Source: Zymomonas mobilis subsp. pomaceae ATCC 29192 (GTDB lineage Bacteria; Pseudomonadota; Alphaproteobacteria; Sphingomonadales; Sphingomonadaceae). From it: a stretch of DNA of 64,000 bases. The notes below the pieces were generated by a model that was not told the origin of the DNA, made no database searches, and was given only the letters and a program-made list of their open reading frames with translations. The stretch is taken from assembly GCF_000218875.1 (NCBI RefSeq), contig NC_015709.1, positions 310,001-374,000 of the forward strand, read 5' to 3'. The stretch's first letter is position 1; every line of letters starts with the position of its first letter. The position numbers and the translations under genes are program-made. Of the stretch, positions 29,281 through 37,746 are shown piece after piece.

Positions 29281-29298
29281 ACGACGGATTACCGTCGT
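29281..29298 (-). promoter_or_regulatory. Hairpin in the btuB leader, possible riboswitch expression platform
   Basis: ACGACGG (29281-29287) pairs with CCGTCGT (29292-29298) around ATTA, between the riboswitch core and the btuB ribosome-binding site. A second small stem, CGAGGAATCTCCTCG on the transcript, precedes it. No U-run follows, so control of translation is more likely than intrinsic termination. Confidence 0.4.
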
Positions 29299-29356
29299 CC
29301 CTGCGAGGAGATTCCTCGTCCGATCAGAAAATCCCCTGTCTGATCGTGGAACGACT

Positions 29357-29525
29357 GCATTGGGTCGGTCTCCTGGCTCACGGCATTAAAAAAACCGCCT
29401 TCCCAAAAATATTCAGTGGCTTTTGGTTTTCTGTTAACCGTTTACAGTTGCAGGGGCAGCCAAGGCTTTTCACCTTATTCCCTTTTTTCTCCTCTCAAGG
29501 AGGAGAACCCAACGCAAACCGCCCT
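29357..29525 (-). promoter_or_regulatory. Cobalamin (B12) riboswitch in the btuB leader
   Basis: On the minus strand: AAAGGGAATAAGGTG, then GGCTGCCCCTGCAACTGTAA, GGGAAGG, and the B12 box GTGAGCCAGGAGACCGACC. P1 pairs GCGTTGGGT (29517-29525) with ACCCAATGC (29357-29365), 9 bp with one G-U. The whole is about 169 nt, the right size for the class, and lies about 140 nt before the btuB ATG. Confidence 0.94.
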
Positions 29526-29620
29526 CGTAAACTGAATTAAAGGATCAGGTCAATCACTCTTATAATATTGCGCTATTTTCTACTAACAAGCGTCCTTTTT
29601 TCTCCGCTATAGAAAGAATT

Positions 29621-30487
29621 ATGCGCTGTCCTCTCTCTTTTTTCTCATGGTCTATTTTAATCAGCCTGTTCATTTTGATAGAAAAACCTTTATGCGCCTT
29701 CAAGGAAGCCCCCCGCCCTGCGCGTATTGTTTCCTTAAATCTTTGTGCTGATGAATTATTGGTAGATTTGGCCGACAGGTCACAAATCGCTGCCTTGACC
29801 CGTTATGCGCGTAATCCTGAAATGTCATTAGTCACAAAAGAAGCGCAATCACTTCCTTTTACCTATGGAAGTGCTGAAGAATTAATACGCCTTAATCCCG
29901 ATTTGATTATTACCAGTAGCTATAGCCACAGCGAATTTTTATCTCTGCTCAAAAAACGCCATGTTAAGATTATTGATCTTTCATTAGCCAATAGTTCTAA
30001 TGAGATTATCCAACAAATCCGTTTGATTGCCGAGGCTATCGGTCATCCCGAACGGGGTGAAAAAATGATCAAGAAAATGAAATATGCGCTTAATCACTTA
30101 CCTTCACCCGCAGGACATCGGCGCGTTGCGGCTTATTATCAACGACAAGGCTATTTGAGTGGGCCTGGCAGTTTAGTGGATGATATAATGACCAAGGCCG
30201 GTTTAAAAAATTTGGCCGCTTCTTTACACAAATCAGTGTTGTCACGTTTATCGCTTGAAGAAATAGTGCGGGCACAGCCTGATTTTTTGATCATGGAACA
30301 GAATGGCAAGGCGGTAACCGATCAGGGACGGGCTATGTTGCAACATCCTTTATTGAAGAAAGCTATTCCAGAATCTCGTCATCTCTATATTCCCGCCGCG
30401 CTCACGCTTTGTGGTAGTCCTGATTATCCAAGGGCTATTCAAATTTTAGACGAGCAAATGGAAACTTTTGATCATTCCCTGCGTTAG
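29621..30487 (+). CDS. Periplasmic cobalamin-binding protein, BtuF-like
   Basis: ABC-type cobalamin/Fe-siderophore substrate-binding protein of 288 aa. A signal peptide spans 1-~26 (FFSWSILISLFILIEKPLCA). The Peripla_BP_2 fold is shown by RIVSLNLCADELLVDLA, GSAEELIRLNPDLIITSSY, LVDDIMTKAGLKNLA and LSLEEIVRAQPDFLIME. B12 is the likely ligand because of the divergent btuB with its riboswitch, but siderophore binding cannot be excluded. No BtuC or BtuD gene lies in the window. It has no visible riboswitch of its own. ATG at 29621. Confidence 0.83.
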   Translation: MRCPLSFFSWSILISLFILIEKPLCAFKEAPRPARIVSLNLCADELLVDLADRSQIAALTRYARNPEMSLVTKEAQSLPFTYGSAEELIRLNPDLIITSSYSHSEFLSLLKKRHVKIIDLSLANSSNEIIQQIRLIAEAIGHPERGEKMIKKMKYALNHLPSPAGHRRVAAYYQRQGYLSGPGSLVDDIMTKAGLKNLAASLHKSVLSRLSLEEIVRAQPDFLIMEQNGKAVTDQGRAMLQHPLLKKAIPESRHLYIPAALTLCGSPDYPRAIQILDEQMETFDHSLR

Positions 30488-30697
30488 TTTTATTAATCTG
30501 TTTTTGTACAAGAGCAGATAACTTCGCCCGTAGGATAAATTTACCTTTGTCGAAGGTAAAATAAGGATATCCGGGCAAACTGATTTAAAAATTATCAGTT
30601 ATCCTGCTTTTGCAAAGGCTTACAGGCTATCCTGTCGGCAGTTAGAGCCCCATATAGGGGTTTCCCTTACAATAGACAAAAGATGTGGAGAGTTAAG
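30488..30697. promoter_or_regulatory. Intergenic region with three small inverted repeats upstream of the aldo/keto reductase
   Basis: TTTACCTT (30540-30547) pairs with AAGGTAAA (30553-30560), then AACTGAT/ATCAGTT (about 30579-30601), then CCCC-ATATA-GGGG just before the coding start. The first may end btuF transcription; the others may be leader structure. No confident promoter was identified. Confidence 0.35.
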
Positions 30698-31744
30698 ATG
30701 ACTATCGACACTTTAGAAAAAACCAAGACCTCTAAGAAAACGGAATCTTTTGATAAGATAACCATCAGAGGGATTGATAAGCCAGCAACCCGCGTAGCGC
30801 TTGGAACTTGGGCAATCGGCGGCTGGATGTGGGGCGGCACGGATGACGACCTTTCGATCAGAACTATCCAACGTGCTATTGATCTTGGTATTAATACTAT
30901 TGATACCGCCCCCGCTTATGGACGAGGTCATTCTGAAGAAATAGTCGGAAAAGCCATTAAGGGGAAACGCGATAAGCTTATTATTGCGACCAAGGTGGGG
31001 CTCGATTGGACTCTGACAGAAGATCAGTCCATGGTTCGGAATGCTTCAGCCGCACGAATTCGGAAAGAAATTGAAGATTCCCTCCGTCGTTTAGGGACAG
31101 ATTATATTGATCTTTATCAGGTTCATTGGCCCGATCCTTTAGTGTCCGCTGAAGAAACAGCTTCCACGCTGGAAGCCCTGCGCAAAGAAGGTAAAATCCG
31201 GTCGATCGGGGTGTCAAATTATTCACCTGATCAAATGGATGCGTTTAGAAAATATGCTCAGCTTTCAGTGACGCAATCGCCTTATAATCTGTTTGAACGC
31301 GAAATTGACAAAGAGATTATGCCTTACGCCAAAAAACACGACCTTGTTGTTTTGGGCTATGGTGCGCTTTGCCGTGGGCTACTTTCCGGTAAAATGTCAG
31401 CAGAACGGCATTTTGAAGGAGATGATCTGCGTAAACAGGATCCGAAATTCCAAAAACCGCGCTTCGAGCATTATCTATCTGCGGTTGAAGAACTCAAAAA
31501 ATTCGCCAAGGAACGGTATAACAAATCTGTTTTGGCATTATCTGTTCGGTGGATGTTAGAGCAAGGCCCGACTTTAGCCCTGTGGGGTGCACGCAAACCG
31601 GAACAAATTGACGGTATCGCCGATGTCTTTGGATGGCAATTAACCGCGCAAGATTTGAAAGAGATTGACGCTATTTTAGAGCGCAACATTCCAAGCCCGG
31701 TTGGCCCCGAATTTATGGCACCGCCTGCGCGCAAGAAGAAATAA
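30698..31744 (+). CDS. Aldo/keto reductase, NAD(P)H-dependent
   Basis: TIM-barrel oxidoreductase of 348 aa reducing aldehydes or sugars. The catalytic tetrad is visible: D and Y in NTIDTAPAYGRGHSE, K in IIATKVGLDW, H in DLYQVHWPDP; the cofactor block ALWGARKPEQI is near the C-terminus. A GGAG box precedes ATG 30698; an in-frame ATG at 30683 lacks one. From remembered gene order this may be the counterpart of ZM4 ZMO0976, reported to reduce xylose, furfural and benzaldehyde; that identity needs a sequence comparison. Monocistronic with a terminator. Confidence 0.9.
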   Translation: MTIDTLEKTKTSKKTESFDKITIRGIDKPATRVALGTWAIGGWMWGGTDDDLSIRTIQRAIDLGINTIDTAPAYGRGHSEEIVGKAIKGKRDKLIIATKVGLDWTLTEDQSMVRNASAARIRKEIEDSLRRLGTDYIDLYQVHWPDPLVSAEETASTLEALRKEGKIRSIGVSNYSPDQMDAFRKYAQLSVTQSPYNLFEREIDKEIMPYAKKHDLVVLGYGALCRGLLSGKMSAERHFEGDDLRKQDPKFQKPRFEHYLSAVEELKKFAKERYNKSVLALSVRWMLEQGPTLALWGARKPEQIDGIADVFGWQLTAQDLKEIDAILERNIPSPVGPEFMAPPARKKK

Positions 31745-31767
31745 TTTCCAAAGCTTACGCCAAAACA

Positions 31768-31805
31768 AGAAAGCCGTCCTACTGTAAAGTGGGGCGGTTT
31801 TTTAT
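31768..31805 (+). terminator. Intrinsic terminator of the aldo/keto reductase gene
   Basis: AAAGCCGTCC pairs with GGGGCGGTTT (two G-U pairs), followed by TTTTTT. It lies between the reductase and the convergent tRNA-Gly. Confidence 0.82.
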
Positions 31806-31840
31806 TTTATAAGAAAAAATGCAATCAAAAGGAATTATAA

Positions 31841-31914
31841 TGGAGCGGGCGAAGGGAATCGAACCCTCCTAGCTAGCTTGGAAGGCTAGTGCATTACCAC
31901 TATGCTACGCCCGC
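31841..31914 (-). tRNA. tRNA-Gly (anticodon UCC)
   Basis: On the minus strand the 74-nt gene starts GCGGGCG and ends CGCCCGC-T-CCA, with CCA encoded. The anticodon arm CTAGC-CTTCCAA-GCTAG gives anticodon TCC. The T arm has GGTTCGATTCC. Confidence 0.95.
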
Positions 31915-31968
31915 ATTCTTGCCAGTGGCCCTTCCTTACCTATTTCACGATCAACAGGCAAGAAATAT

Positions 31969-32955
31969 CTAAAGCAAACGACGACTTTCGTTAATTTGCC
32001 ACAAAATAAGAGAAGGAATGCCAATAGAAATATCCCGTGCGCGTTTTAATAACGATAAAGCAATGACTTCTGCGCCGGTTAATCCAAAAAGAGGCGCAAT
32101 AAGGACGTAAGCCCCTTCTTGCAGGCCGATGGCCCCGGGAACAATAAAAGCAGCACTTCTTAAGGCAAAAATAAGACTTTCGATAGTTAGAACAGCGGGC
32201 AGGGAAATAGAAATCCCCATTAGACGAAGAGCGAACCATGCACTGGAAGCGCCCATAACCCACGCCAACATATTAAACAAAAAAGAAGCCGAAAGCTTAT
32301 AGGGTTGATGGTAAATCTGAGTCATTTTATCCGAAACCCCTCGGATATTATCTTCAGCACCAGGCACTATTTTTTCAGCTAATCCCCCAGTAAAACGCAA
32401 TATGGGACGCTGAAAGAGTATAAATAACAGTAGAATAGCAACGATGACGCCTAAACCAATAAAAGACAAAGGCTGAACGGACATTTTTTCGCCGCCCCAA
32501 CAATGAAGAGAAATAACCCCTACCCCGAATAGGGTAAAAAGAAGCTGTGACGCCATTTCTGCGGTCATATCGACTATCATAGAAGCGTAAACAAGCTGAA
32601 AAGGTAGGCCTGCCCCTGTTAAGGTCCGCGCGCCTAATACTATTCCACCGATTTGAGAAAAAGGTAAAATCTCACTTGCGGCTTCCCTGATGGTTCGCCC
32701 CCACGCAAATAAAGGTATTTTTCGTAAAGGTTGCCCCGGGGCAACGGAAAACCAAGCGGTGCCTAAAATCAGTAAAACAATGAGAGACAAGATACAAAAG
32801 GCTATAAATCCACCAATGCCGATGCTGGCTACTGAAGCGAAAATATTATGAAAACCAATCTGACGCATGAAGTAGAGGGCAATAGCAAAGCCGGCGAGGC
32901 TCGCTGCTAGGACTACAATCCGTCCCCATGTATTTTGTTTATGTTTACCGGTCAT
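31969..32955 (-). CDS. hpnL: Hopanoid-associated membrane protein HpnL (lysylphosphatidylglycerol synthase TM family)
   Basis: Integral membrane protein, 328 aa, about 7-8 hydrophobic segments. Blocks such as WGRTIREAASEILPFSQIGGIVLGARTL, MIVDMTAEMASQLLFTLFG and FIVPGAIGLQEGAYVLIAPLFGL match the UPF0104/LPG-synthase TM domain family, to which HpnL belongs. Exact role unknown; proposed to help hopanoid synthesis or transport. ATG at 32955. It lies downstream of hpnK on the same strand but a strong terminator and a second hairpin lie between, so it seems to be a separate transcription unit. Confidence 0.8.
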   Translation of the reverse strand: MTGKHKQNTWGRIVVLAASLAGFAIALYFMRQIGFHNIFASVASIGIGGFIAFCILSLIVLLILGTAWFSVAPGQPLRKIPLFAWGRTIREAASEILPFSQIGGIVLGARTLTGAGLPFQLVYASMIVDMTAEMASQLLFTLFGVGVISLHCWGGEKMSVQPLSFIGLGVIVAILLLFILFQRPILRFTGGLAEKIVPGAEDNIRGVSDKMTQIYHQPYKLSASFLFNMLAWVMGASSAWFALRLMGISISLPAVLTIESLIFALRSAAFIVPGAIGLQEGAYVLIAPLFGLTGAEVIALSLLKRARDISIGIPSLILWQINESRRLL

Positions 32956-32977
32956 TAAGCTGTGCTATCATGAAAAG

Positions 32978-33001
32978 AGCCGCTTAAAAGCTTAAGCGGC
33001 T
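32978..33001 (-). repeat. Inverted repeat in the hpnL leader
   Basis: AGCCGCTTAA (32978-32987) pairs with TTAAGCGGCT (32992-33001), 10 bp with a 4-nt loop, 23 bp upstream of the hpnL ATG. On the hpnL strand it is followed by TCTTTTC. It could be a second terminator, an attenuator or an operator; the sequence does not decide. Confidence 0.5.
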
Positions 33002-33082
33002 ACTGGGTATCAAACCCTGATTTATTGAAGATGGTCTATTCCACAGAGCAGGAAGAACCGCAAGTTTCTCACCCTAAAAATA

Positions 33083-33121
33083 TAAAAAAATAAGGCTTTT
33101 TCAGGGTGCAAAAAGCCTTAT
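33083..33121 (-). terminator. Intrinsic terminator after hpnK
   Basis: On the minus strand TAAGGCTTTTT pairs with AAAAAGCCTTA around an 8-nt loop and is followed by TTTTTTTA. It lies about 40 bp past the hpnK stop. Confidence 0.92.
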
Positions 33122-33160
33122 CTTATCTTAAGTTGAATTTTTAAGGTCGTGTTAGAGTAT

Positions 33161-34006
33161 TTATTTTCCTAAAAAATCAGAAAAATTACCAAGGACGATA
33201 TTTTGATCTTTTATTGCCTTTTTTACCGTTTCATCAGTAAGGGCATGCCATTCCTCGATAGATTCATAGCCGACAGCATGGCCTTCAAATTCATCACTAA
33301 TGGCCGGATGAAGATAGATTTCACTTAAGCCTTCTGGCAAATGTTCAATCAAGCCCAGCATCCGATGCGGATTCATATGCCCCGACCATGCGATGCCAAA
33401 AGTCTGATCAGGAACCAAAAGACCTGCATGAACGGAGCGCTTTCTTATCCCATAAGCCCAAGGCATCGCGACATAATCGGGTAAATGCCGTGTGACAGGC
33501 TCGATAGTCGATAAGACATTTATCGGTTCTACAGGCGCACGCATCGCTTTTAAGCCATATCGACGCCCAATAGCGAGGATAAGACTGGAAATGGTGGGAT
33601 GAAGGTGAAAATGCTTATGGGCATTGACATGATCTAACTTTAACCCAGTCGCAGCAAAAGCACTGAATTGAGCATTAATTTCCCGAACCAGCTGTCGTCT
33701 GACACTGGGACGGAAAAAAATATCAACCCCTGCCCGCACCATATTACGGCGAAATAGGCCATCGCGATCGACAAGATCAGGAATTTCATCCGGTGGCAGG
33801 ATGGGTTTTCCTTCAACCAGTACTAAATGAAGACCAACCCCCAATTTAGGAAGTCGTCTCGCCCGCTCTACGGCATCAAGCACAGCGGGCGCGCCGACCA
33901 TTAGACTGGCTGCCGTCAACACGCCATCGACATGCGCCTTTTCTACCGCCTCGTTAACGACAGTAGCAGCACCAAAATCATCAGCGGTGACGATCAGCTT
34001 TTTCAC
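33161..34006 (-). CDS. hpnK: Hopanoid biosynthesis protein HpnK (YdjC-like deacetylase)
   Basis: Carbohydrate deacetylase-fold protein of 281 aa. Metal-site blocks TADDFGAATVVNEAVEKAH at the N-terminus and DHVNAHKHFHLHPTI centrally fit the YdjC/ChbG family; the context with HpnI and HpnJ makes it HpnK. In known hopanoid producers HpnK removes the acetyl group from N-acetylglucosaminyl-bacteriohopanetetrol made by HpnI. ATG at 34006, 15 bp after the hpnJ stop, in one operon with hpnJ and hpnI; terminator downstream. Confidence 0.9.
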   Translation of the reverse strand: MKKLIVTADDFGAATVVNEAVEKAHVDGVLTAASLMVGAPAVLDAVERARRLPKLGVGLHLVLVEGKPILPPDEIPDLVDRDGLFRRNMVRAGVDIFFRPSVRRQLVREINAQFSAFAATGLKLDHVNAHKHFHLHPTISSLILAIGRRYGLKAMRAPVEPINVLSTIEPVTRHLPDYVAMPWAYGIRKRSVHAGLLVPDQTFGIAWSGHMNPHRMLGLIEHLPEGLSEIYLHPAISDEFEGHAVGYESIEEWHALTDETVKKAIKDQNIVLGNFSDFLGK

Positions 34007-34021
34007 TTCTTTACTCCGTTT

Positions 34022-35452
34022 TTAACAAGCTTCTTTCCGTTCCCGAAGGAATTGAAAGAATTCTACACCTTCACGCAGCCGGCGCTTCATCATATCGAAG
34101 TCACGGACCATTTCTCCGACAATCGAGACGACTTTACCAGGGCGGAAGTAAAAACGCTTATAGAAGGTTTCAACTGAACGGAAGATTTCTTCATGACTTA
34201 AATGCGGATAACTTAAAGGGGCAATCTGCACACCATTATCATCCACTAATTCGGCATGAGACTGATCCAGCCAGCCATTTTCTATGGCCTGTTTATAAAG
34301 TAAGGTTCCCGGATAAGGCGCTGCTAAAGAAACTTGGATCGTATGAGGATTGATTTCACAAGCCCATTTGATAGTTTGTTCAATAGTTTCGCGGGTTTCT
34401 CCCGGTAAACCCAGAATAAAAGTACCATGAATAGCAATACCAAGATCATGGCAATCGCGCGTGAATTTTTCAGCGACCTCGACGCGCAAACCTTTTTTAA
34501 TATTATGCAAAATTTGCTGATTGCCAGATTCATAGCCGACTAAAAGTAGTCTTAATCCATTATCTTTTAGGATTTTCAGCGTTTCATAAGGAACATTAGC
34601 CTTGGCATTACAAGACCATGTTACCCCTAATTTACCTAATTCCCGTGCAATCGCCTCGGCGCGTGGGCGATCATCTGTGAAGGTATCATCATCAAAGAAA
34701 AACTCTTTTACCTGTGGGAAGGTTTTAATCGCATATTTGATTTCCTCAATGACGTGTTCCACACTACGCGTACGATATTTATGCCCCCCGACGGTCTGCG
34801 GCCAAAGACAGAAACTGCAATGCGATTTACAACCACGGCCTGTATAAATCGAGATATAGGGGTGTTTCAGATAACCGATGAAATATTTTTCAATTTCAAG
34901 ATCGCGCTTGTAAATAGGAGTTACAAAAGGCAGTTCATCCATATTTTGGAGCAAAGGGCGATCCGCATTATGAACGATTTCACCTTTATCATTGATAAAG
35001 CTTAACCCCAGAATAAAAGACCATTCCTGACCATCGGCAACTTCCTTGATTGTAAAATCAAATTCATTGCGCGCAACAAAGTCAACAATGCCCTTGGCAT
35101 CTTTTAAACTTTTTTCTGCTTCAACCGCGACCTTGGCGCCAATGAAACCAATTTTCATTGACGGATTGACTTTTTTTAAGGCTGCGGCGGTTTTGACATC
35201 TGATGTAAAACTGGGAACCGAGGTATGTAAAATTGCAAGATCATAATCCGGTGCAATCGCCAAAACTTCCGGTAATTTTGTACCATGAGGCGGTGCATCA
35301 ATCAGTTTTGAATCTTTAATAAGAGCTGCAGGCTGGGCCAACCATGTGGGATACCAGAAGCTCTTTATTTCACGGCGAGCCTGATAGCGGGAACCGGCCC
35401 CGCCATCGAAGCCGTCAAAAGACGGCGCCTGCAGAAAAAGCGTACGCATCAT
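34022..35452 (-). CDS. hpnJ: Hopanoid biosynthesis radical SAM protein HpnJ
   Basis: Radical SAM enzyme required for the bacteriohopanetetrol cyclitol ether headgroup, a hallmark lipid of Zymomonas. The iron-sulfur motif C-x3-C-x2-C is at C208, C212 and C215 (GRGCKSHCSFCLWPQ). An N-terminal B12-binding-like region (about 1-180, weakly conserved) precedes the radical SAM barrel, as in the BchE/Elp3-like class. The start ATG 35452 has AGGAG upstream; the frame stays open to 35521 inside hpnI. Length 476 aa. It follows hpnI by 14 bp. Confidence 0.92.
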   Translation of the reverse strand: MMRTLFLQAPSFDGFDGGAGSRYQARREIKSFWYPTWLAQPAALIKDSKLIDAPPHGTKLPEVLAIAPDYDLAILHTSVPSFTSDVKTAAALKKVNPSMKIGFIGAKVAVEAEKSLKDAKGIVDFVARNEFDFTIKEVADGQEWSFILGLSFINDKGEIVHNADRPLLQNMDELPFVTPIYKRDLEIEKYFIGYLKHPYISIYTGRGCKSHCSFCLWPQTVGGHKYRTRSVEHVIEEIKYAIKTFPQVKEFFFDDDTFTDDRPRAEAIARELGKLGVTWSCNAKANVPYETLKILKDNGLRLLLVGYESGNQQILHNIKKGLRVEVAEKFTRDCHDLGIAIHGTFILGLPGETRETIEQTIKWACEINPHTIQVSLAAPYPGTLLYKQAIENGWLDQSHAELVDDNGVQIAPLSYPHLSHEEIFRSVETFYKRFYFRPGKVVSIVGEMVRDFDMMKRRLREGVEFFQFLRERKEAC

Positions 35453-35466
35453 TATAAAAAGGACTC

Positions 35467-36621
35467 CTATTTGCGCGAAATGCGTCCGTTGGAATGCAAC
35501 ATAAGTTCCATCCCCTGCCAATCAACAGAAGAGATAAAGAAGGTCGATAAAAATATCCCGAAAGAAAGTAAATCGCGTAAAGGTAGTTGTAATAACGCCT
35601 CTAAACGGGACACGCCTGTTACTTTATTTATACGCCATCCCAACAGCCATCGGGAAGCTAAAGCAAGACAAAAAACTGGCCAACTCACCCATCCACTTGT
35701 TGCTATAAGACCAATAAAGGCTAAAGGCACGGGATAAGTAACCGCACTACCTAAAAAACCTACTGGATCTATATCACGAATAGTTGCAGACCAACGTAAT
35801 TCATGTCGAACAAGGGATAAGAAACTGGATTCAGTACAGCTATGCGTTAAAATAACGGGAAGTACTTCTACCTTTAAGCCTAAAGCTCTTACCTTTGCTC
35901 CCAACATATAATCATCGGCTAGAATATTAGACAGGCTTTCCAAGCCTCCTATAGATTCCAGCGTATCGCGCTTTATGGCGATGGTAGAACCCATGCAAGG
36001 ATTAGCTTTTGTAAGAGCAACGCCGACCATGACAGAAGGTAAAAAATTATAATCAATATTGGCCGCTGATAAACGTGACCAGTAACCGTTATCTCCCCTT
36101 CCATGATAGAGACAAGTAACGGCGCCTACACCGGGTTTTTCCAACGCATTGACCACTTGGCTGATATAATAGTCAGAAACGCTCATATCACTGTCACTAA
36201 TAATCATAATATCATGACCGATATGGGCCGTTATATTAATTAAATTAGAAATTTTTGCGTTAGTACCATGCGTCTTGTTATCCACGATCAGACGGACCGG
36301 CGCTTTTGAATTTTGTGCCGCAATCAGACGCACAGTTTCTCCGGCGGGATCAGCGGGATGCTGAATACCGCACAACATTTCATAATCAGCAGGATAATCC
36401 TGATCAAGAAACGTCTGAAGATTTTCGGCCAAAGCAGGCTCATCACCATGCAGCGGTTTGATCAGAGAAACAGAAGGCCAGTTCCTAAGGGAAACAGTTT
36501 CTTTTTTTTGCCAATAGAGAACAACGATTGCTGCCAGTATAGTATAGCCGACCCCTATTAATGCCATAAGTAAAGCAATGCTCCCTATGAGCATTAATAG
36601 GACATGCAGGATGGTTATCAT
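35467..36621 (-). CDS. hpnI: Hopanoid biosynthesis glycosyltransferase HpnI
   Basis: Family 2 glycosyltransferase of 384 aa that adds N-acetylglucosamine to bacteriohopanetetrol. An N-terminal transmembrane helix (residues ~5-35) is followed by the GT2 domain (SVSLIKPLHGDEPALAENL, with the metal-binding IISDSDMSVS) and C-terminal hydrophobic helices, as in ceramide glucosyltransferase-like enzymes. The Q-x-x-R-W-like segment here is RHELRWSATIRD. ATG at 36621. First of hpnIJK; the deaminase upstream ends 57 bp before with no terminator seen. Confidence 0.92.
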   Translation of the reverse strand: MITILHVLLMLIGSIALLMALIGVGYTILAAIVVLYWQKKETVSLRNWPSVSLIKPLHGDEPALAENLQTFLDQDYPADYEMLCGIQHPADPAGETVRLIAAQNSKAPVRLIVDNKTHGTNAKISNLINITAHIGHDIMIISDSDMSVSDYYISQVVNALEKPGVGAVTCLYHGRGDNGYWSRLSAANIDYNFLPSVMVGVALTKANPCMGSTIAIKRDTLESIGGLESLSNILADDYMLGAKVRALGLKVEVLPVILTHSCTESSFLSLVRHELRWSATIRDIDPVGFLGSAVTYPVPLAFIGLIATSGWVSWPVFCLALASRWLLGWRINKVTGVSRLEALLQLPLRDLLSFGIFLSTFFISSVDWQGMELMLHSNGRISRK

Positions 36622-36678
36622 CTTTTAATCCTGATCATGAGCCGTTCTTATGCCTTTCTGGCTTGTTATTTATGAGAA

Positions 36679-37704
36679 TTAAGCGCGTGCTTCAAAAGAG
36701 GCAGTATATTTATCTAATACCTCAATATAATGCGTGACAGTCTCATCTGAAAGAAAAGAGCCCAGAAAACTATTGCGAGCAATCAACGCAAAGTCATTCG
36801 CATCCAAGGCACAATTTTCGGCTAAGACTTGGTAGTTATCATTCACATAACCACCAAAATAGGCTGGATCATCCGAATTAATGGTAACGCGCAGACCATG
36901 CTTTAACATGTAAGGCAGAGGATGTTTCTTTAGATCTTTCACAACTTGTAATTTCTGATTGGAAAGCGGGCAAAGCGTAAATGTCATGCCAGAGCGTGCC
37001 ATTCTTGTCACAAGCAAAGGATCTTCGACAATCCGATTGCCATGATCTAAGCGATCAACTTTCAAAACATCAATAGCCTCATCAATATAAGAAGGGGGGC
37101 CTTCTTCTCCTGCATGTGCAACTAATTTCAAGCCCTTTTGACGAGCTGTTGCAAAGACATGTTTAAATTTTGACGGTGGATGCCCCACTTCTGAGGAATC
37201 TAATCCGACGGCTGTAATTTTATCTAGCCAAGGTTCAGCCATACGCAAGGTTGTAAACGCAGATTCTTCATCAAGATGGCGAAGAAAGCACATAATTAAC
37301 TGAACCGTCATCCCTAACTGGGATTCAGCTTCGGCAATACCTGCCAACAAACCGCGCATGACAACATCGAAAGGAATACCTCGATCTGTATGGGTCTGCG
37401 GATCGAAAAAAATTTCGCTATGGATGACATTATCACGACTTGCCCGATAGAAATAATCGCGGGCTAAATCACGAAAGTCTTCTTCCGTCCTTAAGACATT
37501 AGCGCTCTGATAATAAATATTAAGAAATTCTTGTAGATTGTTGAAATTATACGCTTCTTTTACAGATTCTATATCTTTAAAAGGCAGTTTAATCCGATTG
37601 CGTTCTGCAAGCTGAAACATTAATGTCGGTTCGAGGCTGCCTTCGATATGCAGATGTAATTCTGCCTTAGGTAGGCCTTTAATAAATTGACTCAAATTGT
37701 TCAT
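36679..37704 (-). CDS. Adenine/adenosine deaminase family protein
   Basis: Zinc amidohydrolase of the adenosine deaminase family, 341 aa. Zinc ligands H17 and H19 in AELHLHIEGSLEP, then VAHAGEEGPP (histidine and catalytic glutamate), RLDHGNRI, and the aspartate pair in NSDDPAYFGGY. Bacterial members of this size with the SDDPAYFGGY form are often adenine deaminases (Ade2-like) and not adenosine deaminases, so adenine to hypoxanthine is favoured. It lies between purine permease genes and hpnIJK on one strand with short gaps, and is probably co-transcribed with them. Confidence 0.87.
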   Translation of the reverse strand: MNNLSQFIKGLPKAELHLHIEGSLEPTLMFQLAERNRIKLPFKDIESVKEAYNFNNLQEFLNIYYQSANVLRTEEDFRDLARDYFYRASRDNVIHSEIFFDPQTHTDRGIPFDVVMRGLLAGIAEAESQLGMTVQLIMCFLRHLDEESAFTTLRMAEPWLDKITAVGLDSSEVGHPPSKFKHVFATARQKGLKLVAHAGEEGPPSYIDEAIDVLKVDRLDHGNRIVEDPLLVTRMARSGMTFTLCPLSNQKLQVVKDLKKHPLPYMLKHGLRVTINSDDPAYFGGYVNDNYQVLAENCALDANDFALIARNSFLGSFLSDETVTHYIEVLDKYTASFEARA

Positions 37705-37746
37705 CTAACATTCTCAATTAAATAAAAATTATGATTTATAATGTGG

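Noticed and set aside
34754..35005. Plus-strand 83-codon frame within hpnJ
   Set aside because: Antisense shadow of hpnJ, without RBS or homology.
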